Shown in pieces: positions 13,798 through 20,558 of a DNA stretch of 40,236 nucleotides (positions within the stretch are counted from its first letter, which is position 1; each line of letters begins with the position of its first letter). This DNA comes from a virus. The stretch spans positions 1 to 40,236 of the IMG/VR virus record IMGVR_UViG_3300032288_003025, one strand, 5' to 3'. The notes beneath the pieces are model-generated. The model was not told where the DNA came from and searched no databases. It was given only the letters and a program-made list of their open reading frames with translations. The translations under genes were made by a program, and so were the position numbers.

Positions 13798-13897
13798 CGT
13801 GCTTATCCTCTCCTCTGAAGATGCGTTCCCAGTTCGCCTGCCATTCCGCCTCTGAAACGGCGGCAGGGCGTCGTGCACTACCCTTCCCGTTACTCAT
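13694..13897 (-). CDS. Small NGKGS-type phage protein, 67 aa
   Basis: Begins MSNGKGSARRPAAVSEAEWQ and continues ANWERIFRG, the recognisable pattern of a family of tiny phage proteins of unknown function. AGGAGG lies five bases before the ATG. The C-terminal 35 residues overlap the primase-helicase start in another frame, which is unusual. The first 32 residues match the family and the rest may be unconstrained. Its start overlaps the glycosyltransferase stop by four bases. Confidence 0.7.
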   Translation of the reverse strand: MSNGKGSARRPAAVSEAEWQANWERIFRGEDKHDANDGSAWCAGAGPQEPPRQQEDGEDPSLHMPQA

Positions 13898-15189
13898 TCG
13901 GTCCTCCTAAGCTGTGTCAGTAGCATGTCCAGCACCATCCGCGCCGCTCGCACCTGGGCCTCGACTCCCCTGGCCCCCTCGCGCCGGATGACGGCGACAC
14001 TGGGGTACCAGACGGTCGTCGGGCTACTCGGCCAGCCCGTGTAGCGCCAGTCCACGGTCATCGGCGGGAGCACGATGGTCGGGATGTTGGCGCTCCCCGC
14101 CAGGTGCAAGATGCTCGTGTCCACGGTGACCACAATATCACACCGCGCCACCTGATGCAAGGAATCCAAGAGGTCCCCCGCCGGCATCGCCTCGAACGGC
14201 GCCCCCTCGGGTGGCGTCACGCCATGCTGGAGCGAGACCCACTCGACGCCGGGCAGGTCCGTCCACAGCAGCGCCGCCAGCGCGGGGTCAATCGAGCGGT
14301 CAAAGTTGTGGAAGGCGCCCGCGTTCCCCTGCCAGCACACGCCCACCCGAATCGGGCGCTCTGGCGTCAGCGGCTCGCGGGTGACGGCCGGCGCCAGTGG
14401 GGCAGGCACCGTCTCGAAGGTGCAGTCGGCCAGCATCGGGAGCGACATGGCGCGGACGTAGCACCCGCCATTGATCAGTGAGACCGTGCCCTGGTCATCC
14501 ACCTGGAACGTCCCCTCCCCTGTCGTCGCCTGCCCCACGCCCGGCATCGCGGCCATGTAGCGGTGGAAGAGCGGCTCGCCGACCCAGTGCACCGGATGCC
14601 CCGAGCGCTCGGCGACCCACGGCAGCCAGCGGGCAACCAGCACCGCGTCGCCGATCCCCTGCTCGTGGCAGACCACGACGGGCTGGTCCGTTGGGCCACC
14701 ATCCCAGAGGGGGATACCGGGGAAGCGGGCCGCTGGGCTCCGCACATCATCAAGCCGCGCCTCGTGCTGGCGCCATGCCTTGCGCCACTGCTTCGGCTTG
14801 ATGGCAAGCCGGAGGTGGGCCTGCGAGGCGACCGAGGCAGGGTTCAGGACCGGCACCCGCAGCGCCCGCCGCAACGCCCGCATCGCGTCATCCGTCCGGC
14901 CCGCCGTGGCCAGTGCCTGGCCGAGCGAGGAGAGCGCGGAGTAGTGCGGCACCGCACTCGGATCGAGCGCATGCTTGGGGGCGGGGATGGCTTTCACCGC
15001 CGCCTCCGCCCACTGCACCGCCTCCTCGAAGCGTCCCACCCCCTGCAACCCCGCTGCCCGGAAGTGGGCCGCCGTGGCCGGCAACTGCCCCCGCTCGGCG
15101 ATCCACGCATCGGTGATGGCCACCATGTCCGCCCACCGCTTCGCATCGAAGGCGGCGATCAAGACGTCAACGACTTCCGCGTCGGTCAT
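13894..15189 (-). CDS. TPR-glycosyltransferase (GT9/heptosyltransferase-like), 431 aa
   Basis: The N-terminal third (1-145) is a run of TPR-like helical pairs (FRAAGLQGVGRFEEAVQWAE; SSLGQALATAGRTDDAMRAL). The rest resembles ADP-heptose/GT-B family 9 transferases. It shows EQGIGDAVLVARWLPW (176-191), IRVGVCWQGNAGAFHN (280-295) and a sugar-nucleotide-site block DIVVTVDTSILHLAG (351-365) followed by WYPSV. Such enzymes add sugars to lipid, protein or modified bases; the acceptor is unknown. The location between small replication-operon genes and the primase-helicase, with four-base overlaps on both sides, makes DNA or host-surface modification worth considering. Confidence 0.8.
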   Translation of the reverse strand: MTDAEVVDVLIAAFDAKRWADMVAITDAWIAERGQLPATAAHFRAAGLQGVGRFEEAVQWAEAAVKAIPAPKHALDPSAVPHYSALSSLGQALATAGRTDDAMRALRRALRVPVLNPASVASQAHLRLAIKPKQWRKAWRQHEARLDDVRSPAARFPGIPLWDGGPTDQPVVVCHEQGIGDAVLVARWLPWVAERSGHPVHWVGEPLFHRYMAAMPGVGQATTGEGTFQVDDQGTVSLINGGCYVRAMSLPMLADCTFETVPAPLAPAVTREPLTPERPIRVGVCWQGNAGAFHNFDRSIDPALAALLWTDLPGVEWVSLQHGVTPPEGAPFEAMPAGDLLDSLHQVARCDIVVTVDTSILHLAGSANIPTIVLPPMTVDWRYTGWPSSPTTVWYPSVAVIRREGARGVEAQVRAARMVLDMLLTQLRRTE

Positions 15190-15740
15190 TCACAGCTCCA
15201 GACTTGTGTCTGCCGTTTGATGCGGGGGATGCCCGCGTACTTGGTGAAGCTATGCTCCTGCACCAGCACCATGTCCTGCGGCACACAGGTGAAGCTCCCG
15301 TCCGCGAGCGCGACAATCCAGTGGATCTTGTGCTGCCCCGGCTCCAGCGAGTAGCCATCCCGCACATGGTCCACGCAGAACCAGAGCGTGCCCTTCCCCA
15401 CCACCTCGGCATGATCCTCCGCCAGCACCTGGCAGTTGCAGTCCGTCAGGTACGCCGGCTCATACGTCTCCAGCGACCAGCCATAGGCGTTCCAGCGCTG
15501 GGCCTCCCACGGCATCCGGCGCTGGGTGGCATCGGCCTTGTGCCGGAGCGCATGGAGCGGGAGATCGACCACCATCGCGCCGGACTCCAGCAGGATATGG
15601 CACCCGAACATGCGGCCCGGCGTCGCACTCATCCCCCACCAGACGCAGGGCAGGGTCTTCTCCTGGCTGCCACCGTGGATGACCGCTGCCTCGATGACGA
15701 AGCAGTAGCGATGGCGCGGGAGGTCAACGTTGTGGGCCAC
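15186..15740 (-). CDS. Hypothetical protein next to the glycosyltransferase, 184 aa
   Basis: Family not recognised. Mixed strands and loops rich in Trp, Cys and His (PCVWWGMSATPGRMFGCHIL, WNAYGWSLETYEPAYLTDCN), with no membrane segment. The GTG start at 15740 overlaps the previous gene by 17 bases, and its stop overlaps the glycosyltransferase start. The tight coupling suggests that the two products act together. The many Trp/His/Cys residues suggest a metal- or sugar-handling fold, which is only a guess. Confidence 0.65.
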   Translation of the reverse strand: MAHNVDLPRHRYCFVIEAAVIHGGSQEKTLPCVWWGMSATPGRMFGCHILLESGAMVVDLPLHALRHKADATQRRMPWEAQRWNAYGWSLETYEPAYLTDCNCQVLAEDHAEVVGKGTLWFCVDHVRDGYSLEPGQHKIHWIVALADGSFTCVPQDMVLVQEHSFTKYAGIPRIKRQTQVWSCE

Positions 15741-15876
15741 GCAGCGTCTCCTGATAGCGGTAGATGAGGGCTTCCAGCTCGCGGAGCAGGTAGTCTTGGC
15801 GTACCTGGTTCTGCTCGGCCCAGATTTCGCGCAACTTGGCCATCAGCGCCTTGAACTCAGGACTGGACTGGCTCAT
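15724..15876 (-). CDS. Small coiled-coil protein, 50 aa
   Basis: MSQSSPEFKALMAKLREIWA followed by EQNQVRQDYLLRELEAL: a single long charged helix. GAGGAG precedes the ATG at 15876. No family is recognised. It overlaps both neighbours by about 17-20 bases. Confidence 0.6.
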   Translation of the reverse strand: MSQSSPEFKALMAKLREIWAEQNQVRQDYLLRELEALIYRYQETLRGPQR

Positions 15877-16042
15877 ACGCACTCCTCGTGCCGCGAGCGA
15901 CCAGCACCCGCGCATAGTGGTGGGGGTAGAAGCGGTGATCGATACGGCTGCCCTTGTAGACATCGCGCCACTCGACCACCGGCTCCTCGGCTTGCAGGTC
16001 CGCGATGGACTTGGGTTCCTCGGTCTCACAGCGCCATCTCAT
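15857..16042 (-). CDS. Small protein, 61 aa
   Basis: Charged N-terminus (RWRCETEEPKSIADLQAEEP), then strands rich in Tyr/Arg/His (RIDHRFYPHHYARVLVARG). The leader ACGCAAGGGGG lies directly before the ATG at 16042, the same leader found before an early gene at 7111. Unknown function. Confidence 0.6.
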   Translation of the reverse strand: MRWRCETEEPKSIADLQAEEPVVEWRDVYKGSRIDHRFYPHHYARVLVARGTRSAYEPVQS

Positions 16043-16263
16043 TCAGCCCCCTTGCGTAAGTCAATGTTGACAACACGCATTGCACGCGGATGCTCAAACC
16101 GCATTTCAACACCACCGCGTTCGTCTGCCTCAATCACAAAGTGGGTGAGATATTCGTTCATTTGCACAAGGTAAGAGATAAGGTCGTGAATCTCGCCAGA
16201 GATTTTGCGGGTGCCGCTGACGATAGCGTGATTGCCAGAGACTATCAGTTCGCTGTCCGTCAT
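16039..16263 (-). CDS. Small protein, 74 aa
   Basis: Helix and strand pattern (GEIHDLISYLVQMNEYLTHF, then a C-terminal strand MRFEHPRAMRVVNIDL). Lower third-position G/C than its neighbours, so perhaps a later acquisition. Coupled by four-base overlaps. Unknown function. Confidence 0.6.
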   Translation of the reverse strand: MTDSELIVSGNHAIVSGTRKISGEIHDLISYLVQMNEYLTHFVIEADERGGVEMRFEHPRAMRVVNIDLRKGAE

Positions 16264-16559
16264 TCCGCCACCTTGCGTGGGTCGTGCTTGGCGATGGCGT
16301 CAAGGATAGTGGTATACATTGCATGCGTATCGAGTCGAATGACCAATGGTGCGTTCATCACCGCCGCTTTAATCGCATCGTATTGCGCGATGAGGGCGGC
16401 TTGCAGGTCCGCCTGTGCCTCGTTCTCGGCATAGCCGGACTGCGCGGCGAGGGCGGCTTTTGCTTGGTCTGCCTCACGCTCAAGCTCGGTCAATTTGCTA
16501 CTGCGAACTATAGTCCAGCTATCGACCGGCAGTTCGATGAAATCTTCGTTGTCCATCAT
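16260..16559 (-). CDS. Helical small protein, 99 aa
   Basis: Starts with an acidic segment, then a long Ala-rich coiled coil (LTELEREADQAKAALAAQSG and onward to about residue 68) and a C-terminal domain (IRLDTHAMYTTILDAIAKHD). I use the ATG at 16559, overlapping the upstream TGA. Codon use is less GC-biased, as in the neighbouring gene. Unknown function. Confidence 0.6.
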   Translation of the reverse strand: MMDNEDFIELPVDSWTIVRSSKLTELEREADQAKAALAAQSGYAENEAQADLQAALIAQYDAIKAAVMNAPLVIRLDTHAMYTTILDAIAKHDPRKVAE

Positions 16560-16756
16560 ATCGCACTCCTCCCCAATCGGGCGGGTTGGGGATCGCGGTA
16601 CCAGCCGTCCTCCTCCAGCGCCACGCCAGGAGGCATCTGCTCCTCCACGCGGCGGAGCCCCAAGCAGGTGGGGCAGTACACGGTCACGCCGTTCACCTGC
16701 GTGATCTCCCCCTCGCCTTCGCAGCGCGGGCAGGGGATACTCCGGGTCGTCTTCAT
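16556..16756 (-). CDS. DnaJ-type zinc-finger protein, 66 aa
   Basis: CPRCEGEGEI (9-18) and CPTCLG (28-33) reproduce half of the DnaJ cysteine-rich repeat (CxxCxGxG), probably binding one zinc. Stand-alone versions are common in phages and likely bind protein or nucleic acid. Coupled to both neighbours by short overlaps. Confidence 0.75.
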   Translation of the reverse strand: MKTTRSIPCPRCEGEGEITQVNGVTVYCPTCLGLRRVEEQMPPGVALEEDGWYRDPQPARLGRSAI

Positions 16757-16959
16757 GGCGCCTCCGATGCTTCGGGTGAAGTAGCGTCAAGCATGGCTTC
16801 GCGCCATTCCTTTTCCGTGTATCCCATCGCCAGAGCCAGCAACTCAAGTTCACGCAATAGTTGGCTAGCGGTAGCGCCCAAGAATGGCGTCTGGATTGTC
16901 ACGGTACGTCGATGCTGTGTTGAAGATAGATGCAAAAAATCGCTTCGGTCGATGTTCAT
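16753..16959 (-). CDS. Small protein, 68 aa
   Basis: N-terminal strand-rich part (RRTVTIQTPFLG), then a helix (SQLLRELELLALAMGYTEKE). No family is recognised. The ATG at 16959 overlaps the stop of the initiator gene by four bases, so it is probably made together with it. Confidence 0.6.
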   Translation of the reverse strand: MNIDRSDFLHLSSTQHRRTVTIQTPFLGATASQLLRELELLALAMGYTEKEWREAMLDATSPEASEAP

Positions 16960-17660
16960 CTCGCCTCCTCTAGTAAGCGGTCAAACTCCAAGACATCCTG
17001 CCCCGACCGCGCCCACTCCTCGCGCGTCCGGCCATGCACGGTCTTGACATCATACACCTCCCACGCGCCATCTGTCAAGAATCGGTGCAGACTCTTCACA
17101 TACTTGGGGTCCACCTGATTCAGCGCACACTGCGTGGCGTACCGGTGTGCGGCCCGCACCAGACGTTCACCGCTCACCCCCGATCGGAGGAGCGTCAGCG
17201 CGGCGTTCCGCACCGGGATGAAGGGGGGCGGCTCCGGCCGTTTGGGGTACACCTTCCACAGCGCATCGACGATTTCTTGCTCTTCTGCGCTATAGACGTT
17301 AGGTGGGGTCGTTCTCTTGGGTCGTTTGGGGGTCACAGCTATGACCTGACCCCCAGGTCGTCCAGATGAACTGACCCCCGGTTCACCTAGATGACCTGGG
17401 TCCAGCACCACCTCGTACAGGTGTGTGGTGCCGGGGCGTTCGGTGCGGCGGAGGTAGCCACGGGTCTCCAGCTCCTCGCAGGCCCGCTTGACCGTGCTCC
17501 GGCTCACCCCTGCCTCGTCGGCCAGGGTGTTCAGGCTTGTCCAGACCCCGCCTCCCAGCTTGTTGGTGTGGAGGCCGATGGCACACAGCACCCGGAGGTG
17601 CGTGGCCGTCAGGTCCCGATCCATCACCGCCTGCGCGGGGATGATGGACAGGTTAGGCAT
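16956..17660 (-). CDS. Lambda-O-like replication initiator, 234 aa
   Basis: Binds the origin and recruits the helicase. N-terminal winged HTH (about 18-82): LTATHLRVLCAIGLHTNK, then LADEAGVSRSTVKRACEELE and a YLRR wing. C-terminal domain (about 130-205): LWKVYPKRP...A, then PKYVKSLHRFLTDGAWEVYD, the pattern YPxR...WL/FL...W shared by phage O-type/replisome-organiser proteins. Between them, residues 85-107 form a Gly/Pro/Ser linker whose DNA (17341-17406) holds iteron-like inverted repeats. This is where the lambda O gene carries its origin. The start overlaps the previous gene by eight bases. Confidence 0.8.
   Translation of the reverse strand: MPNLSIIPAQAVMDRDLTATHLRVLCAIGLHTNKLGGGVWTSLNTLADEAGVSRSTVKRACEELETRGYLRRTERPGTTHLYEVVLDPGHLGEPGVSSSGRPGGQVIAVTPKRPKRTTPPNVYSAEEQEIVDALWKVYPKRPEPPPFIPVRNAALTLLRSGVSGERLVRAAHRYATQCALNQVDPKYVKSLHRFLTDGAWEVYDVKTVHGRTREEWARSGQDVLEFDRLLEEAR
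17341..17406. repeat. Iterons inside the initiator gene (candidate second origin)
   Basis: Three related units occur in 66 bp: GACCTGACCCCCAGGTC (17343-17359), the half-site AGATGAAC with GACCCCC and GTTCACCT (17364-17388), and AGATGACCTGGGTCC (17389-17403). They form nested inverted repeats. 17379-17406 matches 5551-5578 at 24 of 28 positions, although one is coding and the other is not, so the conservation is of DNA rather than protein. The location in the linker of the initiator gene parallels lambda ori. Confidence 0.7.
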
Positions 17661-17811
17661 GGGCGCCCTCGTTAATCACCTTGTAATACACCGACCGCCG
17701 GTGCCGGAGCGCCCGCTTGTCCGTGTCGTTGGCCTCTCGGTAGAGGCGGTCTTCCAGCTGCGCCACGCGGTACTCCAGCGCGTCAATGATCTGCTCTGTC
17801 CGTTCGTCCAT
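17653..17811 (-). CDS. Small coiled-coil protein upstream of the initiator, 52 aa
   Basis: MDERTEQIIDALEYRVAQLE, then DRLYREANDTDKRALRHRRS: a charged single helix. GAGGAGACG precedes the ATG at 17811. Its end overlaps the initiator start by eight bases, so it is co-translated. It could be an initiator partner; the family is unknown. Confidence 0.6.
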   Translation of the reverse strand: MDERTEQIIDALEYRVAQLEDRLYREANDTDKRALRHRRSVYYKVINEGAHA

Positions 17812-17855
17812 CGTCTCCTCTGGGGGTAAGTGTCATACAGTGTAGTACAGCCGTG

Positions 17856-18053
17856 CTACGAGCGGTGCCGGGAGTGGCTCCCTTGGTTGCCGCCACGGGC
17901 CCGCCTCGGGATGCCGCGCCGGGCGAGCATCGACTGGACGGCTTGGAAGGTCACCCCCATCCGCTCGGCCACCTGGCGGATGGACAGGCCCTCGGTCACA
18001 TACAAGCGCTCGACCATCTCGCGCTTCTCGGCATGCGTGCGTCGAACTTTCAT
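17856..18053 (-). CDS. Small HTH DNA-binding protein, 65 aa
   Basis: A helix-turn-helix fills the middle (LSIRQVAERMGVTFQAVQSM), with a basic N-terminus (KVRRTHAEKREM) and a very basic tail. It resembles sigma region 4 or Trp-repressor-type HTHs and is the best small-regulator candidate in the replication operon. GGAGG lies four bases before the ATG at 18053. Likely ligands include the operator-like palindromes at 5378-5413, 6318-6335 or 19926-19980; none is shown. Confidence 0.7.
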   Translation of the reverse strand: MKVRRTHAEKREMVERLYVTEGLSIRQVAERMGVTFQAVQSMLARRGIPRRARGGNQGSHSRHRS

Positions 18054-18292
18054 TCCGCCTCCACTCCTGGCATAGAGATGAGATAATACCATCTGTGCGT
18101 CTTGTCATACCCCACATGTCCATCCATCCGCAAGACGCGCACCGCATACCGCACCTGCTCGTCGGATGCGCCGATGTCGTATCCGACCACCGCCTGAATC
18201 CCAAACAAATCGTCGGGCTTCTGCGCGAGATGCCGTACAACAGAGGAGCGCACCGCTCCGGTGTAGGCTCGCTTGTCAATCATCGTAATCAT
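18050..18292 (-). CDS. Winged-helix-like small protein, 80 aa
   Basis: A helical part (AYTGAVRSSVVRHLAQKP), then SDEQVRYAVRVLRMDGHVGY and WYYLIS, which looks like a winged helix recognition helix and wing. A DNA-binding role is inferred. It overlaps the nuclease stop and the HTH start by four bases each, so it is co-expressed. Confidence 0.6.
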   Translation of the reverse strand: MITMIDKRAYTGAVRSSVVRHLAQKPDDLFGIQAVVGYDIGASDEQVRYAVRVLRMDGHVGYDKTHRWYYLISMPGVEAE

Positions 18293-19140
18293 TCTGCCTC
18301 CTCACTCGTATCGTGGTGGGTTTCGGCCCACTGGGTACACCACTGGGCCACGTCGCAATACTTCTGACAGCGGTTGTAGGTGCCGGGCCGGTACTCGACG
18401 TACTGGTCCTCCGGCAAGCGCGAGAGCTTGGGCTCCGTGTCGTAGAGCCGGATCGCGCGCTTCCGGCCATGCTGCATCAGCGCCCACTTGGCCGGGGTCA
18501 TCCAGCGCTCCTCATCCGTGCAGAGGACCCGCTGCCCCAAGGCCGCCTGCTGGTGGGCCGTCACCTGCCGCGTGACATACGCCTTCGTCTCGCCCATCGG
18601 CCAGAGCGGGATGGGGATGAGCTGGGCGCGGGCGGACGGGTAGCCGCTCTCCGTGGCCGCCTTGCTCGGCATCCAGTCGCGGTAGATGGCACAGATATAC
18701 GCCGTGTCGACCTCGACGTTGTTCTGCAAAGCCAGCCAGCGCAGGACGTTGAGCTGCTTGTCCCACTTCTCATCGCCCTTGGCCTTGTAGACAGTCGTGA
18801 CCTTGTAGTCGATAAGCACCCGCGCCTGCGGATGGAGCCAGTCGGCCTGCCCCGACACCTTCCAGCCCTGCACGTCGGCAAAGAACCGATGCTCCAGCAT
18901 CGCGCCGGGGAGGGCCGCCCGCTCCAGAATCAGGTGGATGGCCTGCCCCATCAGGGCCGGGATCATGTCGGTCACATCGACCGTGATCTCATGCTCGTGC
19001 GCCTTGCGGAGCACGTTGATCTGTGGGCTGTCGATGAGCTTGGTGACGCTGATGTCGGCGCCGCCGCTGTCGTAGGGGTCGTTCTCCACGGCCCGCACGA
19101 GGGCATCGGGCAGACCGTGGAGGTTGGTGATGTTAGCCAC
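18289..19140 (-). CDS. PD-(D/E)XK nuclease (Cas4/RecB-like), 283 aa
   Basis: Probable DNA exonuclease acting in recombination. Catalytic core visible: E83 (LEHRF), D100 (VSGQADWL), then D111-x-K113 (LIDYK), with a later helix that packs as in RecB/Cas4 nucleases. Four Cys residues that could hold an Fe-S cluster are not clearly present (the C-terminus has CQKYCDVAQWC only), so cluster binding is uncertain. The GTG start at 19140 overlaps the upstream gene. First enzyme of the replication operon. Confidence 0.82.
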   Translation of the reverse strand: MANITNLHGLPDALVRAVENDPYDSGGADISVTKLIDSPQINVLRKAHEHEITVDVTDMIPALMGQAIHLILERAALPGAMLEHRFFADVQGWKVSGQADWLHPQARVLIDYKVTTVYKAKGDEKWDKQLNVLRWLALQNNVEVDTAYICAIYRDWMPSKAATESGYPSARAQLIPIPLWPMGETKAYVTRQVTAHQQAALGQRVLCTDEERWMTPAKWALMQHGRKRAIRLYDTEPKLSRLPEDQYVEYRPGTYNRCQKYCDVAQWCTQWAETHHDTSEEAE

Positions 19141-19297
19141 GGGCCTTCCGCAGGTTGTCTTGTAGCTGCGTCAGGTCCACGTCGAGCATCAGGCACCACT
19201 GCTCCATCTTGGTGATGATGTCGCGCAGGCCACGGACCTCAGCCAGTAGCTCCTCGTACTGCTCGCGCTCGACGGTGGGGTGCGTCAGGGTCGCCAT
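19133..19297 (-). CDS. Small coiled-coil protein, 54 aa
   Basis: MATLTHPTVEREQYEELLAE, then VRGLRDIITKMEQW and LTQLQDNLRKARG: a charged helical protein. GAGGAGGAGACT precedes the ATG at 19297. It overlaps the nuclease start by eight bases and follows the SSB-like gene after 34 bases. No family is recognised. Confidence 0.6.
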   Translation of the reverse strand: MATLTHPTVEREQYEELLAEVRGLRDIITKMEQWCLMLDVDLTQLQDNLRKARG

Positions 19298-19331
19298 AGT
19301 CTCCTCCTCTGGGGTGATGGGTTAGCTCGGG

Positions 19332-19799
19332 TTAACGGCCCTTCGTGGCGATGAAGAGTGTGGCGGCAGCGGCCTGAATGGCCGAGGCATCCACGGGGAT
19401 TTCCGACAGCTCACAGCGCTTGGCCAGCTGGTTCAGCGCGGCCTCCACGCAGCGGCCATACAGCTCGACCGCGTCCTCGAACGAGAGCGCGGAGGGTGCC
19501 GCCGTCGAGGTAGTGCGGGTCGCCGGGGCCGACACCGCGCCGACCACCCCGCCCTTGTTGATGTTCGTGAAGGTCTTGCCATCCTTCCGAATCTGCTCGA
19601 AGGTCAGCGTCTCGCCGATCGCCGACTCCGGCGTCAGGTTGAGCCTGGCCAGCCCCTTCGCGCCCGACAGCTCGGAGATGAAGACGTCCACCCCGCTGTC
19701 CGAGGTGAAGACCATCTGCGGCCCGAACTTGCCCTCGGCCGCCTTGATCCCGCCCACCACCATCGTGATAGGCCCATCCGCCAACTTGTGAAACGGCAT
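19332..19799 (-). CDS. Putative single-stranded-DNA-binding protein, 155 aa
   Basis: The N-terminal 80 residues are strand-rich (ITMVVGGIKAAEGKFGPQMV, VFISELSGAKGL, then GKTFTNINKG) in an OB-like order. The Gly/Lys/Asn pattern GKTFTNIN occurs in phage SSB-like proteins. The C-terminal part is helical, with no acidic SSB tip. The role is inferred from the fold pattern and from leading the replication operon. A dedicated promoter (19847-19875) lies upstream, and GGGAG lies 11 bases before the ATG. Confidence 0.5.
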   Translation of the reverse strand: MPFHKLADGPITMVVGGIKAAEGKFGPQMVFTSDSGVDVFISELSGAKGLARLNLTPESAIGETLTFEQIRKDGKTFTNINKGGVVGAVSAPATRTTSTAAPSALSFEDAVELYGRCVEAALNQLAKRCELSEIPVDASAIQAAAATLFIATKGR

Positions 19800-19846
19800 A
19801 CGGTGTCTCCCTGAAAGGAGTGAAATGCGGACTGTTCCGCACCAGG

Positions 19847-19875
19847 AGGATAGTCAATGTCCCGCCATAAGTCAA
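19847..19875 (-). promoter_or_regulatory. Sigma-70-type promoter for the replication operon
   Basis: On the minus strand, TTGACT (19875-19870) and TATCCT (19852-19847) are separated by exactly 17 bases. It directs transcription into the SSB-like gene, whose ATG lies 48 bases beyond the -10, and onward to the replication genes. This is the clearest promoter in the window. Confidence 0.65.
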
Positions 19876-19887
19876 GAGATGCACAAA

Positions 19888-19914
19888 ACCCCCACCCCGG
19901 CGAGGGGTGAGGGT
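19888..19914 (-). terminator. Intrinsic terminator ahead of the replication-operon promoter
   Basis: ACCCTCACCCC (19914-19904) pairs with GGGGTGGGGGT (19898-19888) around TCGCC on the minus strand, one mismatch in 11, followed by a short U-run (TTTT). It stops read-through from the lysis/zincin genes just before the new promoter. Confidence 0.65.
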
Positions 19915-19925
19915 CTTGGATAGCG

Positions 19926-19980
19926 GGTATATACTTACCCATTATGTGACATATGTCCCAATAACGGGTACATATATACC
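19926..19980. repeat. 55-bp operator-like dyad
   Basis: An AT-rich imperfect inverted repeat: GGTATATA/TATATACC, TACCC/GGGTA and TTAT/ATAA pair across a common centre, 17 of 22 arm positions plus a core. The core GACATATGTC (19948-19957) is itself a perfect palindrome at that centre. Each arm contains a smaller palindrome (GGGTATATACTTACCC at 19925-19940). It lies between the zincin stop and the terminator/promoter pair, so it is most likely a regulator-binding site. Confidence 0.7.
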
Positions 19981-19989
19981 TGTTATGGG

Positions 19990-20346
19990 CTACTTCTCTT
20001 TCGGGTCCAGCTTGAGGTGCTTGGCCATGGCGCGGGTCATGGCCGTGGCCAGGGTGTCACACACCACCTCGACGTTCCGTTCCAGCTCCGCGTCGTTGGC
20101 GCCGTGGAGGAGGTTGGGGAGGCCGGCGTCGATCAGCCACGCATGCGCCCACTCGTGGAAGAGGGTGTGCCAGCGGAGCGCGGGGGGCATCCCACCCGCC
20201 AAGGCAATCGTGCGCTTGGGCGGGAGGTAGAGCCCCCAGCAATCTTCCCCATCGGGCGCCTTGAGTGCGCCACGGCGCTGGCTGACCTTGAGTGGCCCAG
20301 CCAGCCCATCAATCCGGCGCGGAATCGCAGGCCACCGCCGCGCCAC
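19990..20346 (-). CDS. ImmA/IrrE-like zinc metallopeptidase, 118 aa
   Basis: Zincin core: H64-E65-x-x-H68 (FHEWAHAW), with E93 in NVEVVCDTLA as a likely third ligand. ImmA-type enzymes cleave phage or element repressors. Here, without an obvious repressor, it may cut a host or phage regulator. The GTG start at 20346 is used. Directly downstream lies the large operator dyad, which makes a regulatory role plausible. Confidence is good for the fold, low for the target. Confidence 0.72.
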   Translation of the reverse strand: MARRWPAIPRRIDGLAGPLKVSQRRGALKAPDGEDCWGLYLPPKRTIALAGGMPPALRWHTLFHEWAHAWLIDAGLPNLLHGANDAELERNVEVVCDTLATAMTRAMAKHLKLDPKEK

Positions 20347-20349
20347 CGC

Positions 20350-20556
20350 TTAGAACCCAGCGATGAAGCGGACGATCCGAAGCCCCAGCCCCAGCGCGGT
20401 GCCGAAGAGCACGGCCTGCACGAGCAGGGCGCTGGCGGTCACGAGGAGCTGCTCGCCCGCCGACGGCTTGATGGGGTTGGTCGGCATCTGCGAGCGGAGG
20501 TCGTCCAGGAACTTCTCGACGCGGGCGGCGTCGGGGGTACGCTTCTTGGCTGCCAT
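20350..20556 (-). CDS. Small membrane-anchored protein, 68 aa
   Basis: Basic helical N-terminus (MAAKKRTPDAARVEKFLDDL), then a hydrophobic C-terminal segment (LLVTASALLVQAVLFGTALG) long enough for one pass. I start at the ATG at 20556, two bases after the phosphoesterase stop. Located between the metallophosphoesterase and the zincin. A membrane-bound accessory of either is possible; unknown family. Confidence 0.6.
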   Translation of the reverse strand: MAAKKRTPDAARVEKFLDDLRSQMPTNPIKPSAGEQLLVTASALLVQAVLFGTALGLGLRIVRFIAGF

Positions 20557-20558
20557 AC

